Source of the DNA: Aphrocallistes beatrix
Taxonomy: Eukaryota > Porifera > Hexactinellida > Sceptrulophora > Aphrocallistidae
DNA: 64,000 nt
Direction: 5' to 3'
Assembly (NCBI GenBank): GCA_963281255.1
Contig: OY725490.1
Span: 3,410,001-3,474,000, forward strand
Shown here piece after piece: positions 19,564-30,028 of this stretch. The number at the start of each line of letters is the position of its first letter. Within the stretch, counting starts at the first letter, position 1. The notes below the pieces were generated by a model, which saw only the letters and a program-made list of their open reading frames with translations, was not told the origin of the DNA and did no database searches. The translations under genes and the position numbers were made by a program.

Positions 19564-20120
19564 ATGTGAATATGGTTGTCATTTTGACTGGGAATGAGGC
19601 ATCAATGATCGAAATACTAGAATGAACATTAAATATAAGTACCTTCGTATAATACAGTAGCCATCCTCATTATAAAGACGGAAAACCTATTGATGACCAA
19701 ACTTCGTCTGATGTCGATCTCAAAGCTGGAGTGGATTCGGAACTCGAACCACAGATTTCTATTCAATACAATAAGGACAATTAAATTATTTAATTGTTTT
19801 ATTTTAGGCTCAAGGTCCCAGATACTAAGTATTTTAAGCTCCTAACGTTTCTCAACTTTGAATTTTATTATTTAAACCCTCTAGTAGTACGTATTAGTTA
19901 AGGACTTTATGCTTGTTTGGATTAGTATAGGATATCAGGTTTGTAGAATTTGTGTATGTATTCATTTTTTATTCTTGAAACTTATTTCGGGGTTATTCAC
20001 TACATAATTTCAAATTTACACCTAGATATAATATGAGTATTTTTCTAATGTATAAGATAATTACATCCAGTCTTGCGATTATTTATTTAATTCTATAGAT
20101 AATCAAAATGATAATATAGC

Positions 20121-20126
20121 TTTATT
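20121..20126 (-). promoter_or_regulatory. polyadenylation signal of the NHL gene
   Basis: AATAAA on the minus strand, about 20 bases beyond the stop codon of the NHL gene. Confidence 0.45.
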
Positions 20127-20144
20127 AACGTTTTATAAGGATTG

Positions 20145-20978
20145 TTAACAAAATAATATTTGTAATCTGTAGTTCCTATTCTCAGATACAACTAATAATT
20201 TAAGTTTATCAGTGATAGCTATTCCACATGGAAAATTAAACAGACCTACTTCATGGCCTTGCTCCCCTAGGGTGTGAAGGAGTATCCCATCTTTCGAGAA
20301 TATTTTAACCTGGTGAGCGCTACAATCACTGATAATCAAATTCTTGTTAGGTTGTAAACAGAAGAACCAAGAACATACGACATCCTTTCCGATATCACCA
20401 CGTGTGATCAGGGAACTAATCTTGTCTCCAGCGTGAGAGAATACATGTACACATGGAGAGTCTGTATCACTCAGTATGTACACTTCGTTTTGTGTCAGTT
20501 TGACATCATAGGGGCGTGTCATAGAGTGGTGAGAGATAAACCGTCGGTAGTGGAGTTGGCTATCCAGGATTTGAACTCGATGGTTCTTACAATCAGCGAC
20601 AAATACCTCTCCCTGATGAGAAATAGTAATTTGTCTAGGCTGATTGAACTGTCCAACACTAGATCCTGCGGATCCTTGCTTGCAAATGAGACAGAAGTGT
20701 GCTGCAGCATTGAACTGGAATATGAGCTGGCCCTTTAGGTCTGAAACGTATATATTGTCTCTATGGAGCGCTATACCCCATGGCCATCTCAGTAGATGAT
20801 GTGAAAAACAGCTTAGAAAATCCCCCGTGTCTGAGAAGATTGATATTCTGGCTGAATCGTCCAATCCTCCTTCCGTGAGGTAGATTTGGTTGGTACTGGT
20901 GTCAATAGCGAGACCTCTAGGATGCCATAACTCCCCCGGAGCTCTTCCTGCCTCTGCAACAGCTATGGTATGGCTCAA
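20145..20978 (-). CDS. NHL-repeat six-blade beta-propeller protein
   Basis: A 277-residue open frame made of consecutive NHL repeats. Characteristic pieces are LWHPRGLAID, LRWPWGIALH, FNQPRQITIS, MTRPYDVKL and FNFPCGIAI, each followed by a strand such as IYLTEGG, IYVSD, VFVADCKNHRVQI or LIISDCSAHQVKIF. Six blades can be counted, as in the C-terminal propellers of TRIM2/TRIM3/TRIM71, which bind RNA or protein. No RING, B-box or filamin domain is visible. The ATG-less N-terminal boundary implies an upstream exon or a frame change. A short peptide starting at an ATG (minus strand, 21055; MADQFPNEKYPNNFEEK) lies just upstream in another frame and ends at a stop. The 5' end of this gene is therefore uncertain. 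Confidence 0.75.
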   Translation of the reverse strand: MSHTIAVAEAGRAPGELWHPRGLAIDTSTNQIYLTEGGLDDSARISIFSDTGDFLSCFSHHLLRWPWGIALHRDNIYVSDLKGQLIFQFNAAAHFCLICKQGSAGSSVGQFNQPRQITISHQGEVFVADCKNHRVQILDSQLHYRRFISHHSMTRPYDVKLTQNEVYILSDTDSPCVHVFSHAGDKISSLITRGDIGKDVVCSWFFCLQPNKNLIISDCSAHQVKIFSKDGILLHTLGEQGHEVGLFNFPCGIAITDKLKLLVVSENRNYRLQILFC

Positions 20979-21059
20979 TTCTTGATATAGGGGATGGCTG
21001 ATATTTTCTCCTCGAAGTTATTTGGGTACTTTTCATTAGGAAATTGATCTGCCATTCAT

Positions 21060-21416
21060 CCGTTGAAGAATACTTATATCTAAATCTAATTTGTTATAAA
21101 GTACTAGATATTGTTTTTATATCTCTCAAGTGAGTTCATTATTTCCTCCTCCTCTTAAGTTATTGAATCACGTGTCAACCCAGCTCCAGGCATATATGCT
21201 CACGAGTTAGACAGTAAGGCTGATCTTTAGGTTTAGTCGGCCTCTATAAGAGTTCTAGCATCTTTATCTCGGATGTCGTAAAATGGTTGAATACAAAAGT
21301 GTTGATTTCTCAATTTGTTTATATAATAAATAAGTAAACAAGTTTGTTAATATTTACGAATAACAACCACTATTTTGTGTTAGTATAATGTGCTTTACTT
21401 TTATAATTAATCAATA
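21060..21416. other. upstream flank of the NHL gene, no recognised feature
   Basis: I looked for B-box, RING or coiled-coil exons on the minus strand and found none. The first part could hold 5' UTR or promoter sequence. Confidence 0.4.
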
Positions 21417-21909
21417 CAAGCGCGCTTCGCGCTTGCTTGCGCTGCGCGGCTGGCGAACACTTCGCGTCCGCCGGAGGCTCCCTTCGGTCGCCTGGAGTCA
21501 CATTGGTTAATCATAAGGGAGATACATCTCTAAATATGTCTATTCTACTGTGCTAATCGATATCACTCGAAAAATCACCAAATTTGTGAATTTAAAAATT
21601 TTTGATGCGTAATGATGACGTCATAACAAAGTGATGAGTCATCATTTTTTTATGATAGTCGCATCATATGTGAGACATGTTAGTATACAGATTTTATTAA
21701 AATTTCAGCCTTCTATCTCCTATAATGGCTGAGTTATGCCCGAATAACTGTGTTGCTTAACTTTTAAAAATGTGACAATGACGTCATAATTCCATGATGA
21801 GTCGACATTTTGCTCTGAGCTCAGAACTTACTGGAGCCATAGCCAAAATACTCCCACATGCCAAAAATTAGCTTTCTATGACCGGCAGTTTCTTCAATCA
21901 ATTCGTTAC

Positions 21910-21950
<41 letters not shown>

Positions 21951-21978
21951 CACAATAATCGAGTTTTAATAGTAAGGA
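21417..21978 (-). mobile_element. Helitron (non-autonomous), full-length copy
   Basis: Read on the minus strand, the element begins TCCTTACTATTAAAACTCGA after an A. It passes a TA microsatellite, the AACGAATTGATTGAAG block and two TGACGTCA palindromes, and ends in a GC-rich hairpin followed by CTTG and then T. The A/T junctions, TC start, 3' hairpin and CTTG end, with no target duplication, fit Helitrons. It forms a head-to-head pair with 22295-22832. Confidence 0.75.
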
Positions 21979-22294
21979 TGTGTAAACAAAACACAATTCT
22001 GTAATATGTAAACCATAATTGAGGATAATATGCAATAAATTCATTTAAAGTAAACAAGCATAGAAAATCAGTTACAATCTCCGATCGATGAAGAAATATT
22101 TGTTTGGCAGAAATCATAGACAAATAAAATAAAATAAACAATATGATCCTTAGCTTCACCCGGGTAATCCACCAATTTATGCCATGTGAGCTATTATTAG
22201 AATTCAGTAAATATGGGTTTGTACTTGTACTTTTCATGAAAGCAGTGATGCGAACTCAATAAAGTGAAACAAAAAAAATGGCACAAATTCCTTA

Positions 22295-22832
22295 TCCTTA
22301 CTATTAAAACTCGATTAATATTTGTATATATATATCTGTTACGAATTGATTGAAGAAACTGCCGGGCGCAGAAGGCTGATTTTTGGCATGTGGGAGTCTT
22401 TTGGCTATGGCTCCAGTAAGTTCTGAGTTCATAGCAAAATGTCGACTCATCATGGAATTATGACGTCATTGTCACATTTTTAAAAGTTAAGCAACACAGT
22501 TATTCGGGCATAACTCAGCCATTATTGGAGATAGAAGGCTGAAATGTTAATAGAATCTGTATACTAACATACCTCACATATGATGCGACTTTCATCAAAA
22601 AATGATCACTCATCACTTTGTTATGACGTCATCATTACGCATCAAAAATTTTAAAATTGACAAATTTGGTGATTTTTCGAGTGAAATAGATTTTAATAAC
22701 ACTAAGATGGACATATTTAGATATGTTATCTCCCTTATAATTAACCAATGTGAACCCAGGCGACCGAAGGGAGCCTCCGGCGGACACGAACTGTCCGCCA
22801 GCCGCGCAGCGCAAGCAAGCGAAGCGCGCTTG
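22295..22832 (+). mobile_element. Helitron (non-autonomous), full-length copy
   Basis: Starts TCCTTACTATTAAAACTCGA after A and ends GCGCGCTTG before T. The terminal hairpin is CGCGCAGCGC, loop AAGCAA, GCGAAGCGCG. It carries TATGACGTCATT and TATGACGTCATC palindromes about 170 bp apart. Apparent reading frames within it are repeat sequence. Confidence 0.75.
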
Positions 22833-22987
22833 TAGCTATATAAGATTCGGACTAACAAGGTACAATTTTAGATTTGATTAGTTATAGAGGCATTTTTCAC
22901 TGTCCGCGGTTTCGAGTATTTTGTTTTTTGTTTGTCGTTCGCGGTCAAATTCCTCAAGAGATGAATAAATGTCTAAACAAATGTAAT

Positions 22988-23158
22988 TAGTGGCGGCGCG
23001 AGAGTGAGGCCTGGTGAGGCATAGGCCTCAGGAGAATTTATTTGTGCCTCAACTGAGGTGAGGCACATACCTCACCTCAGGTGTAGCATAGGCCTCACCT
23101 CAATTAGGCTGTGCTTCACCTGTGCCTCACCAGTGGTGAGCTGCTAGAGCCGCCACTG
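22988..23158. mobile_element. hAT MITE (171 bp)
   Basis: The ends are TAGTGGCGGCGCGAG and, in complement, CAGTGGCGGCTCTAGC. The flanks AATGTAAT and ACTGTAAT match at 7 of 8 bases. The interior is repeats of GAGGCACA / CCTCACCT. Confidence 0.7.
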
Positions 23159-23179
23159 ACTGTAATAATTGTTCATCAA

Positions 23180-24133
23180 CATAGGCGTCGGAAATGGGTC
23201 CGCCGGCCCGAAGGCTCCGGGGTCGACCCAATCGATTCTTATAAATAAAGATCACACTCACAATTCACTAACACAAGCGCGCTTCGCTTGCTTGCGCTGC
23301 GCGGCTGGCGGACACTTTGTGTCCGCCGGAGGCTCCCTTCGGTCGCCTGGGGTGACATTGGTTAATTACAAGGGAGATATCATCTCTAAATATGTCCATC
23401 TTAGTTTTAAAATCGATATCACCCGAAAAATCACCAAATTTGTCAATTTTAAAATTTCTGATGCGTAGTGATGACGTCATAACAGAGTGATGAGTCATCA
23501 TTTTTTGATGATAATTGCATCACATGTGAGGTATGTTAGTATACAGATTCTATTAAAATTTCAGCCTTCTATCTCCTATAATGGCTGAGTTATGCTCGAA
23601 TAACTGTATTGCTTAACTTTTAAAAATGTGACAATGACGTCATAATTCCATGATGAGTTGACATTTTCGTCTGAGCTCAGAACTTAGTGGAGCCATAGCC
23701 AAAAGACTCCCACATGCCAAAAGTTAGCTTTCTGCGCCCGGCAGTTTCTTCAATCAATTCGTTACATATATATATAGATTAATCGAGTTTTAATAGTAAG
23801 GATAACTAAAACTCTATAGAAATCGACTATCATCATAATCTACTCTACTGTATTGCGATAGTGGTTTCCCAAGACGGGAAACTCCCTACTGAGCTACCTG
23901 CTCGCTTGTTGCGCAGTTAAACTGCATGATAACGGTTCTAGGACTTTGGAAATGTATCGGGGAAGCTTGTAACCAGCCAGGTAGGCCCTCCGGGCCTATC
24001 CGGCCCATAACCGACGATGCCGGGTAGAACCGAGCATAGTCCGGGTAGAGCCGGTCATGGGCCATGTAGATCCGGGCAGCCCCTTAGGGCCGCCCGGCCC
24101 ATGCTGGGTGGCCGGGTGGGTCCGACGCCTATG
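23180..24133. mobile_element. non-autonomous hAT element containing a Helitron
   Basis: The ends are CATAGGCGTCGG and CCGACGCCTATG, with a perfect 8-bp duplication TTCATCAA at 23172-23179 and 24134-24141. It has no transposase. A complete Helitron copy (23274-23802) is inserted inside, so the Helitron moved later than this element. Confidence 0.88.
23274..23802 (-). mobile_element. Helitron (non-autonomous), full-length copy
   Basis: On the minus strand it runs from TCCTTACTATT to the terminal hairpin and CTTG. It is nested in the hAT element 23180-24133. Both TGACGTCA sites are present. It differs little from the copies at 21417 and 53349. Confidence 0.75.
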
Positions 24134-24279
24134 TTCATCAATATTAATAAACAAATCATTTAACACACAATTTAATTTGGATCATTCAGTATCATTCAAT
24201 CGACTTGAGACCTGAAATGAATCAATGAACCGAAAGGGTCATAACGATTTGATGACCTGAGGCCTTTTTCTCAGATCGA

Positions 24280-24306
24280 TTTAAACTTAAACTTAAACTT
24301 AAACTA
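24280..24306. repeat. short tandem repeat (ACTTAA)n
   Basis: Four to five copies of ACTTAA in a row. Nothing else is recognised between the hAT element and the element at 24363. Confidence 0.6.
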
Positions 24307-26148
24307 CAAGTGTAGGTAAGTATTTAGTTTTCATTAAGTTTTCTAAACTATACTTATACTTATGGCATTCAAAAAGTTCTCATCCCAAATGTGTATCTCA
24401 AATGATAGTGAAAATATATTTTGATTTGCCAATTGTATTCCTTAGGGGATCAGCTCCCAATTTATATATTGGTTTATTTTAAGACGACAATTATTGTGGT
24501 TCCGACATTGGATTTTTGTACATCGATTTAGAGTAGAGTAGGTCGAAAAGTTGGAATCTTCCCATTGAAAATGGCTTAAAACTAAATTTGGAGAATAAAA
24601 ATTGTGAAAATCGTAAAATAAGATCATTAAACGGTTAAATAATTAAGAACCAATGTAAAAAAGTAAACGGGGGGTGTTCAATAGAATTGCTCATGTTGAA
24701 AAAATATCATGCTACTTTTAGTGGATTTTTGGCTAATTTTCGCTAAAAAGTGGGACAAAAGTAGCAGTAGTAAACCACTTCAAAACACATTATTTCCTCA
24801 GCCTAAAACTAAAATACATTAGAGAAGTCAATATATATGTTAGTTGGTGCGTAGAATTCGATGGAGGGATCAGTTTAATCTAAATTTGCTCAGAACTGAA
24901 ATATATCAAAGGGAGCCCCAAAGATCACGTTCAAAGGGACTCACAGGTGTAAATTCTTTACGAAAAATTTACCAACGAAAACAGTTATTATATCTTAACT
25001 AACTAACATATTAGTAGTGCCAGAATCCGTTTTTGATTTGATCTGGTGACGTCAGAATTTTTCAATTGGATTTGCCTCATTTCATATTGCATTTTACACA
25101 TAAATTGTAATATGTCCGTCGCTTTGATATGTCCGGTTGTTTCCATAATGAGTATGGAATGAATCAATTAAATTCGCTTTATAATTACCTGATTATACAT
25201 GTTTAGGTCACACTAAATGATATTTAAAGATAAAACTTCGATAAATCTTGTCAAAATGTAGAGTTTTGACATGAGAAAAGTTATTCATTCGCAGTTCAAA
25301 TTATGCATATTTTGCAAAATTCCCTAAAATTGCACAAAAAAATCTGATCCAATTGTTCCTCAAAATGCACTGATCTGAACATCGTATATTTCTAAAGAGT
25401 GTTCGAGGAAAATGTGTGTGCTAATTTTTCTTTGAATTTGAAGACTCTAGAAAGATAATTCGAAAAGCAGTGGGCTCTGATTCGCGATTTTCGCTGCGTG
25501 CAAGGACACATTTTTTTTTCTCAAAACTCGCCATATTAAACACAATTCTAAAATTAGAATCGAAAAATCTTTAAAAATCATTGAAAGTATTCGAATTACG
25601 ATCTCTAAAGACCATAATAACTAAGATTGTTTGAGTATAAGAAATTATATACCCAATCAAGCTTGTAGCAGAACTTATTGGTCACCCGGTAGAAAGAAAG
25701 GATATTTTATGCTCTAGTAATAATCCTCCAATTGGTCTGAATCATCCTTATGATTCGAACAATAGACTAGCAATTACTACAATTGACTATGAAGGTAGAG
25801 GTGCTGTACTTAAGCAGTGAGTGTTGAGCAGCAAGAGATTTGCAAAGGTTAGGTCTTCTTGGTCTTGGGAAAAATTCTTATTGGGAACTAGGGAGAATTC
25901 TACGCCGAGATGGAATTTCCTTTCCTGATGGCGGGATTAAACGCACATGGGATGAAAAATGGGAGATCTTTGGAAGTATTTTTACATCAACTATCCTTCC
26001 AATGGTGAATAAGAAATTGATACCTATCCAACAGCCTATTCCGTTCGGATGCTGTATTGACATCACGACGGAGGGAAGGATTTCCTGAAGAGGTCAGTGA
26101 ATATTATATCAATGCATCCTAATAACCTATATACACCAACTCCAAATA

Positions 26149-27835
26149 GTGTACTTTGTCGTTGCAATGGGAAATGCACCAGAGAATTATCATAATTTGA
26201 GGGAACTGTTTGCATGTTCATCTATTCGCAAATTATTCGAAAATGATATTCCCATACAGATAGGTTGCGATTTTAAAGTAGCGGCTTTGCTCGTGGGTAT
26301 TCAACAAGCATCGAGCAACTACCCTTGTCCATTCTGTCTATGGCGCAATGGTTCACTCTGTACAGGCTTACCAGTCAAAGCTAGGAAACACCAGGATCTT
26401 ATGGTCGATTTAGTTAGAAAATGCCATAACGTCATAAATAACCCAATAATTTCCTGGTCAGAGTCACCAATGGAAAAAATAGCCCTCGCTCCATTGCATA
26501 TTTTTCTTGGTTTGGTAAACATATTATACAATGAAGCAAGACCAAGTGACAGTGCATCAAGTCGAAGGGATCGTCAGCTTTACAAGCATCACTGCTCAGC
26601 GCTCTGTCGATATAGGGTACACCGATCTGAATATTGGAATGCTACTCTGGAGGGTAATTCCTGGGTGCTAGGACACCTTGCCATCTCGCCGAAAGACATC
26701 TCGCCGAAAGACATCTTGCCGAAAGACATCTCGCCGAAAAGACATCTTGCCGAAAGACATTGTGCCGAAAAGACATCTTGCCGAAAGGACATCTCGCCGA
26801 AGGACATTGTGCCGAAAGCCATTGAATATCAAATTGTAATAATCATAATTAACAACTAAGTGTCGCATAACTGGTTCAGAGTTTGAATAAGTTTATTATT
26901 GAGTGTTAAGAAGAATTAGTTTGGAGACAGAAGGATGAGTTGTATTTATTCTAATATCGAAAGCCCTATGTCAACCCTCTACAGAATTATTCGTCCGTGG
27001 AAGAGTTCGTTCCACTCTATCTCTGACGTTCCATAAACCTATCCATGTCTTCTAAAAATAATGGAGAAAATCGCTTAAGTCATCAACTAGCTCATCAGAT
27101 AGTGAATCGATAAGTTCTTCATAACATGCTTTCCGGATTCTCATTGTAATAATAAGTAATCATCAAACAACATACTTTCGGCAAGATGTCCTTTCGGCAA
27201 GACGTCCTTTCGGCAAAATGTCCTTTCGGCAAGATATCTTTCGGCAAAAGGTCCTTTCGGCAAGATGTCTTTCGGTAAAGTGTCTTTCGGCAAGATGTCT
27301 TTTGGCAAGGTGGGCGGACACGCATTTGCTGATAGCTCAGTTAAATTCCTAAATGCATTCAAAACCTTGAAACAAGTAAAGGATAATTGCTTAGGTAAGA
27401 TAATGAAAACAGGATGGCGTGAAAGTATACAAGCTTTTAGAGAAGCTTGACGTGGTGCAAACTTACCATGGTCGCTAAAATCTCATATTCTGTCTGATCA
27501 CTACGAATAATATTTCAACCGTTTTGAAAGTATACCAGATGCCGGTGCAGCAATTAGTTCAGAACAGAGTGGAGAAATGCTTCATTCACGAATATAACAA
27601 GTTTGGAATCTTTGATTCAAGACAGGAAGAGAAAATCCTTTATATCCTCAGCGTCTTGTCGATTGTATAGTGACTTACAACTACAAACTGCAGTGGGTTA
27701 AAGTTACTAGATCAACAACAAAAGTAGAATTGAATAATAATAAGGAAGGAGAAAATGATGAGGAAAGTGATCACGAGGAAAGATTAGTGCCTCATAATTG
27801 GGAAACTGATTCTGAAAGCTCTGATTCAGATTAAG
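26149..27835 (+). pseudogene. transposase-like gene remnant (PCFLC / EEQGE-H type)
   Basis: The reading frame from 26149 contains a glycine-aspartate-like strand (IGCDFKVAALLVG) followed by SNYPCPFCLWRNG and MEKIALAPLHIFLGLVNIL. After the inserted MITE, 27310-27600 encodes ADSSVKFLNAFKTLK, LPWSLKSHILSDHYE and AISSEQSGEMLHSRI. I recognise this order (GDLKV..PCFLC..PLHIKLGLM..SLKIHFLHSH..EEQGERFHQ) from a transposon-linked family common in Hydra and aphids. I cannot name its superfamily. The tail is acidic (NNNKEGENDEESDHEE). At least three stops or frame changes are present, so it is not functional. The N-terminal portion (25640-26090) is too decayed to define. Confidence 0.6.
26674..27312. 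mobile_element. foldback element with 15-bp tandem-repeat ends
   Basis: The left arm (26674-26820) is a run of CGCCGAAAGACATCT-type 15-mers. The right arm (27172-27312) is the same in reverse complement (TTTCGGCAAGATGTC). The outermost match is CACCTTGCC / GGCAAGGTG. The 350-bp centre is AT-rich and non-coding. It interrupts the transposase-like gene. This terminal architecture is known in some Mutator and Foldback elements. Confidence 0.7.
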
Positions 27836-28876
27836 AAAGGTTATTCCATGCTCCGTTCATCTCATAAGATAATTATGTTATTTAACTAATTATATGCTTC
27901 TATATACGTATATAACATATTAAACTTAAGTTACTCATTAATATTTTAAAAAGAGGTATACAAATTCAAGTCGGTGAAATATTTTTATTGAGTTTATTGT
28001 CCACTTCTATAGTGCAATTTTTTCAGTTTTACTTACAATCTAAACCCTTCAGAAAAATTATTTTCAAACGCACAATGTTGGTAATATACATCACTATAAT
28101 ATTAAATCTAGGTTCAACAAAGCGAAGAGGATAATATAACATCTTTGGAAAATTGAATTTATTTATTTTGGGGGGAATAATGTCCGGACATGATAAGTCA
28201 TTATTTTGAATGAAATCTATAAATCATGAAACATAGTTGTCTTAGGTTCTAAACTGATACTGTTTATTCTAAGTGTTTTGGTAAACACGCAACTATGAAA
28301 AATAGCAATATAAAATAAATGTTGACAGCTATGTGGGACACTAAAAAATGACAAAATACAAAACCCTACATTTTGACATGATTTATCGAAGTTTTATCTT
28401 TAAATAGCATTTAGTGTGACCTAAACATGTATAATCAGTTAATTATAAAGCGAATTTAATTGATTAATTCCATACTCATTATGGAAACAACCGGACATAT
28501 CAAAGCGACGGACAGATTACAATTTACGTGTAAAATGCAATATGAAATGAGGCAAATCCAATTGAAAAATTCTGACGTCACCAGATCAAATAAAAAACGG
28601 ATTCCGGCACTACTAATATGCTAGTTACTTAAGATATAATAACTGTTTTCGTTGATAATTTTTCTAAATTTTTCGTAAAGAATTTACACCTGTGGACTAG
28701 CATAAACCGATGTACAAATATCTAATGTAGGAACCACAATAATTGTCCTTTTAAAATAAAACAATATACAAATTGGTAGCTGATCCCCTAAATAATACAA
28801 TGGACAAATCCATAATATCCTATTTTCATTATCATTTGGGATATAGATTTGGAATGAGAACTTTTTGAATGCCCTA

Positions 28877-29687
28877 AGTAGTAAGGATAAGAGCGGCCAA
28901 GATTTGGAAAATACCAATACTAAACCTGGGACAGGATCGACCCGGCTCCCAGAATCATAAACTTGTTGGCTATGGCACCTAGTGAATAACGTGACCCGCA
29001 TTGGGCTCACTCAAACTTGGAACCTTTTTTGGAAGCTGATCCCCTAAAGAATACAATGGACAAATCGAAAATATCCTATTTTCACTATCATTTGAGATAC
29101 AGATTTGGGATGAGAACTTTTTGAATACCCTAAGACTAAGTAAAAACGAAAGTCAAATTTAGGAGTGATCTTACATCATCAAAATATACAATTTTAGTGT
29201 CTTTCCTTTTGCGAGTTTCGTTTGAGCAATCATTCTGTTGCATTTCTGCCGTACTTAGAATGTTAATACACAACGTATCTCTACAGACAATACGAAATTA
29301 TAAGAAATAACATACGTAGTGCAAATAGTACTATATAAGCATGAAAAGGCATTATTCATGTATAATTTGATCATAGGGACATAGTAATTAGCAGCAGATC
29401 CAAAAAGTCGGAAGAGCATCAAACCAAACAAGGGATTCGCGGCACTAGTGACTAGAGGTCTGGGAGGCATTTAAAAGGTGCATAAATAGAGAGAACATCA
29501 AATAATATCGAATAGGCAATCGATTTACTCTCCTTCACTGCCTTCAAAAACATTGTTCTGCCATTTAAAAATAAATTTTGCATTTCTATTTAAAAATCCA
29601 TATCACTCGTACACAAATAAGTTCCCATTAAAAACATTGTAGCAGCGTAATACTGAAGATCTGAGAAGTTTGCTGATCAATCGTAGG
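28877..29687. other. gene-free stretch with one transposon-end fragment
   Basis: 29031-29124 repeats the right end of the preceding element (GATCCCCTAAAGAATACAATGG through GAACTTTTTGAATACCCTAAG). The rest shows nothing recognisable. Confidence 0.5.
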
Positions 29688-30028
29688 CAGTGGCGGCGCC
29701 AGGGGGGGCACCAATTTCCGATAGGAATACATGCGTCATTCATTTGTCCGTGCCTTTGCACTATTTTACTAGGCTTCTCTTATATCGATAAACAGGTTTC
29801 TCTAATTCAATAGTGTACACCAATATTTAAGTGTAATAAAATAACAGTAAGCGTAAGAAATAACATAATATGTGTATATATATGTACTATCAATTGTTGC
29901 TACAAATGTCTTTAATGATTAGTTCTCATTGGCGGGTAATCTGTACCCAAAAAATTTTGGTGCCCCACTGGAAATGATTTGTGCCCCCAAGGTGCTCCCC
30001 CAGTGGCGGCGTCCTGGCGCCGCCTCTG
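29688..30028. mobile_element. hAT MITE (341 bp)
   Basis: The ends are CAGTGGCGGCGCCAGG and CCTGGCGCCGCCTCTG, with a perfect 8-bp duplication ATCGTAGG at 29680-29687 and 30029-30036. The interior includes GGGGGGCACC runs near the left end and their complement near the right. Confidence 0.88.

Larger units (their letters stand above)
16915..20000 (+). pseudogene. decayed tandem copy of the 3' end of the large GTPase gene
   Basis: Three islands align in order with the intact gene. 16925-17150 matches the Cys-cluster region (AAATGTCCTAGTTG), with TGA where the intact gene has a cysteine codon. 17223-17285 matches AATGGGTTTCAGA of the vWA region. 18780-18902 (GAAAGCGATTGG) continues at 19564-19620 (GTTGTC.TTT..ACTGG). 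Sequence after the stop is weakly alike too. Several stops and frame changes remove any coding capacity. The islands are separated by Helitron pieces (17690-18235), a MITE (18256-18620) and a hAT element (18903-19563). Only the C-terminal part was found, so this was a partial duplication or the rest has been lost. Confidence 0.8.
24363..28874 (+). mobile_element. 4.5-kb DNA transposon with mariner-like ends and long inverted arms
   Basis: The ends are TGGCATTCAAAAAGTTCTCAT and, in complement, GGGCATTCAAAAAGTTCTCAT, flanked by TA (24361-24362 and 28875-28876). The inverted similarity continues inward: 24365-24535 and 24920-25275 match about 28340-28860 in reverse complement. The left arm has extra sequence at about 24540-24910 that resembles 59700-60030. 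The interior holds a broken transposase (25640-27835) and a MITE (26674-27312). A loose copy of the right end lies at 29031-29124. Confidence 0.7.

Noticed and set aside
20433-20738. 101-residue frame antisense to the NHL gene
   Set aside because: It is a shadow of the NHL coding sequence; the minus-strand frame has clear NHL motifs.
22602-22858. Overlapping open frames on both strands in the Helitron ends (also near 23169-23501, 35085, 53335 and 61677)
   Set aside because: The same peptides recur only because the Helitron terminal repeat recurs; they run through the hairpin and into unique flanks.
23885-23896. TAGCTCAGTAGG on the minus strand, a perfect tRNA A-box
   Set aside because: No matching B-box or acceptor stem follows, and it lies within a non-autonomous hAT element. 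I do not call a tRNA or SINE.
26589-27362. Frames rich in FGEMSFGKMSF or LPKDILPK repeats
   Set aside because: They translate the 15-bp tandem repeats in the ends of a foldback element.
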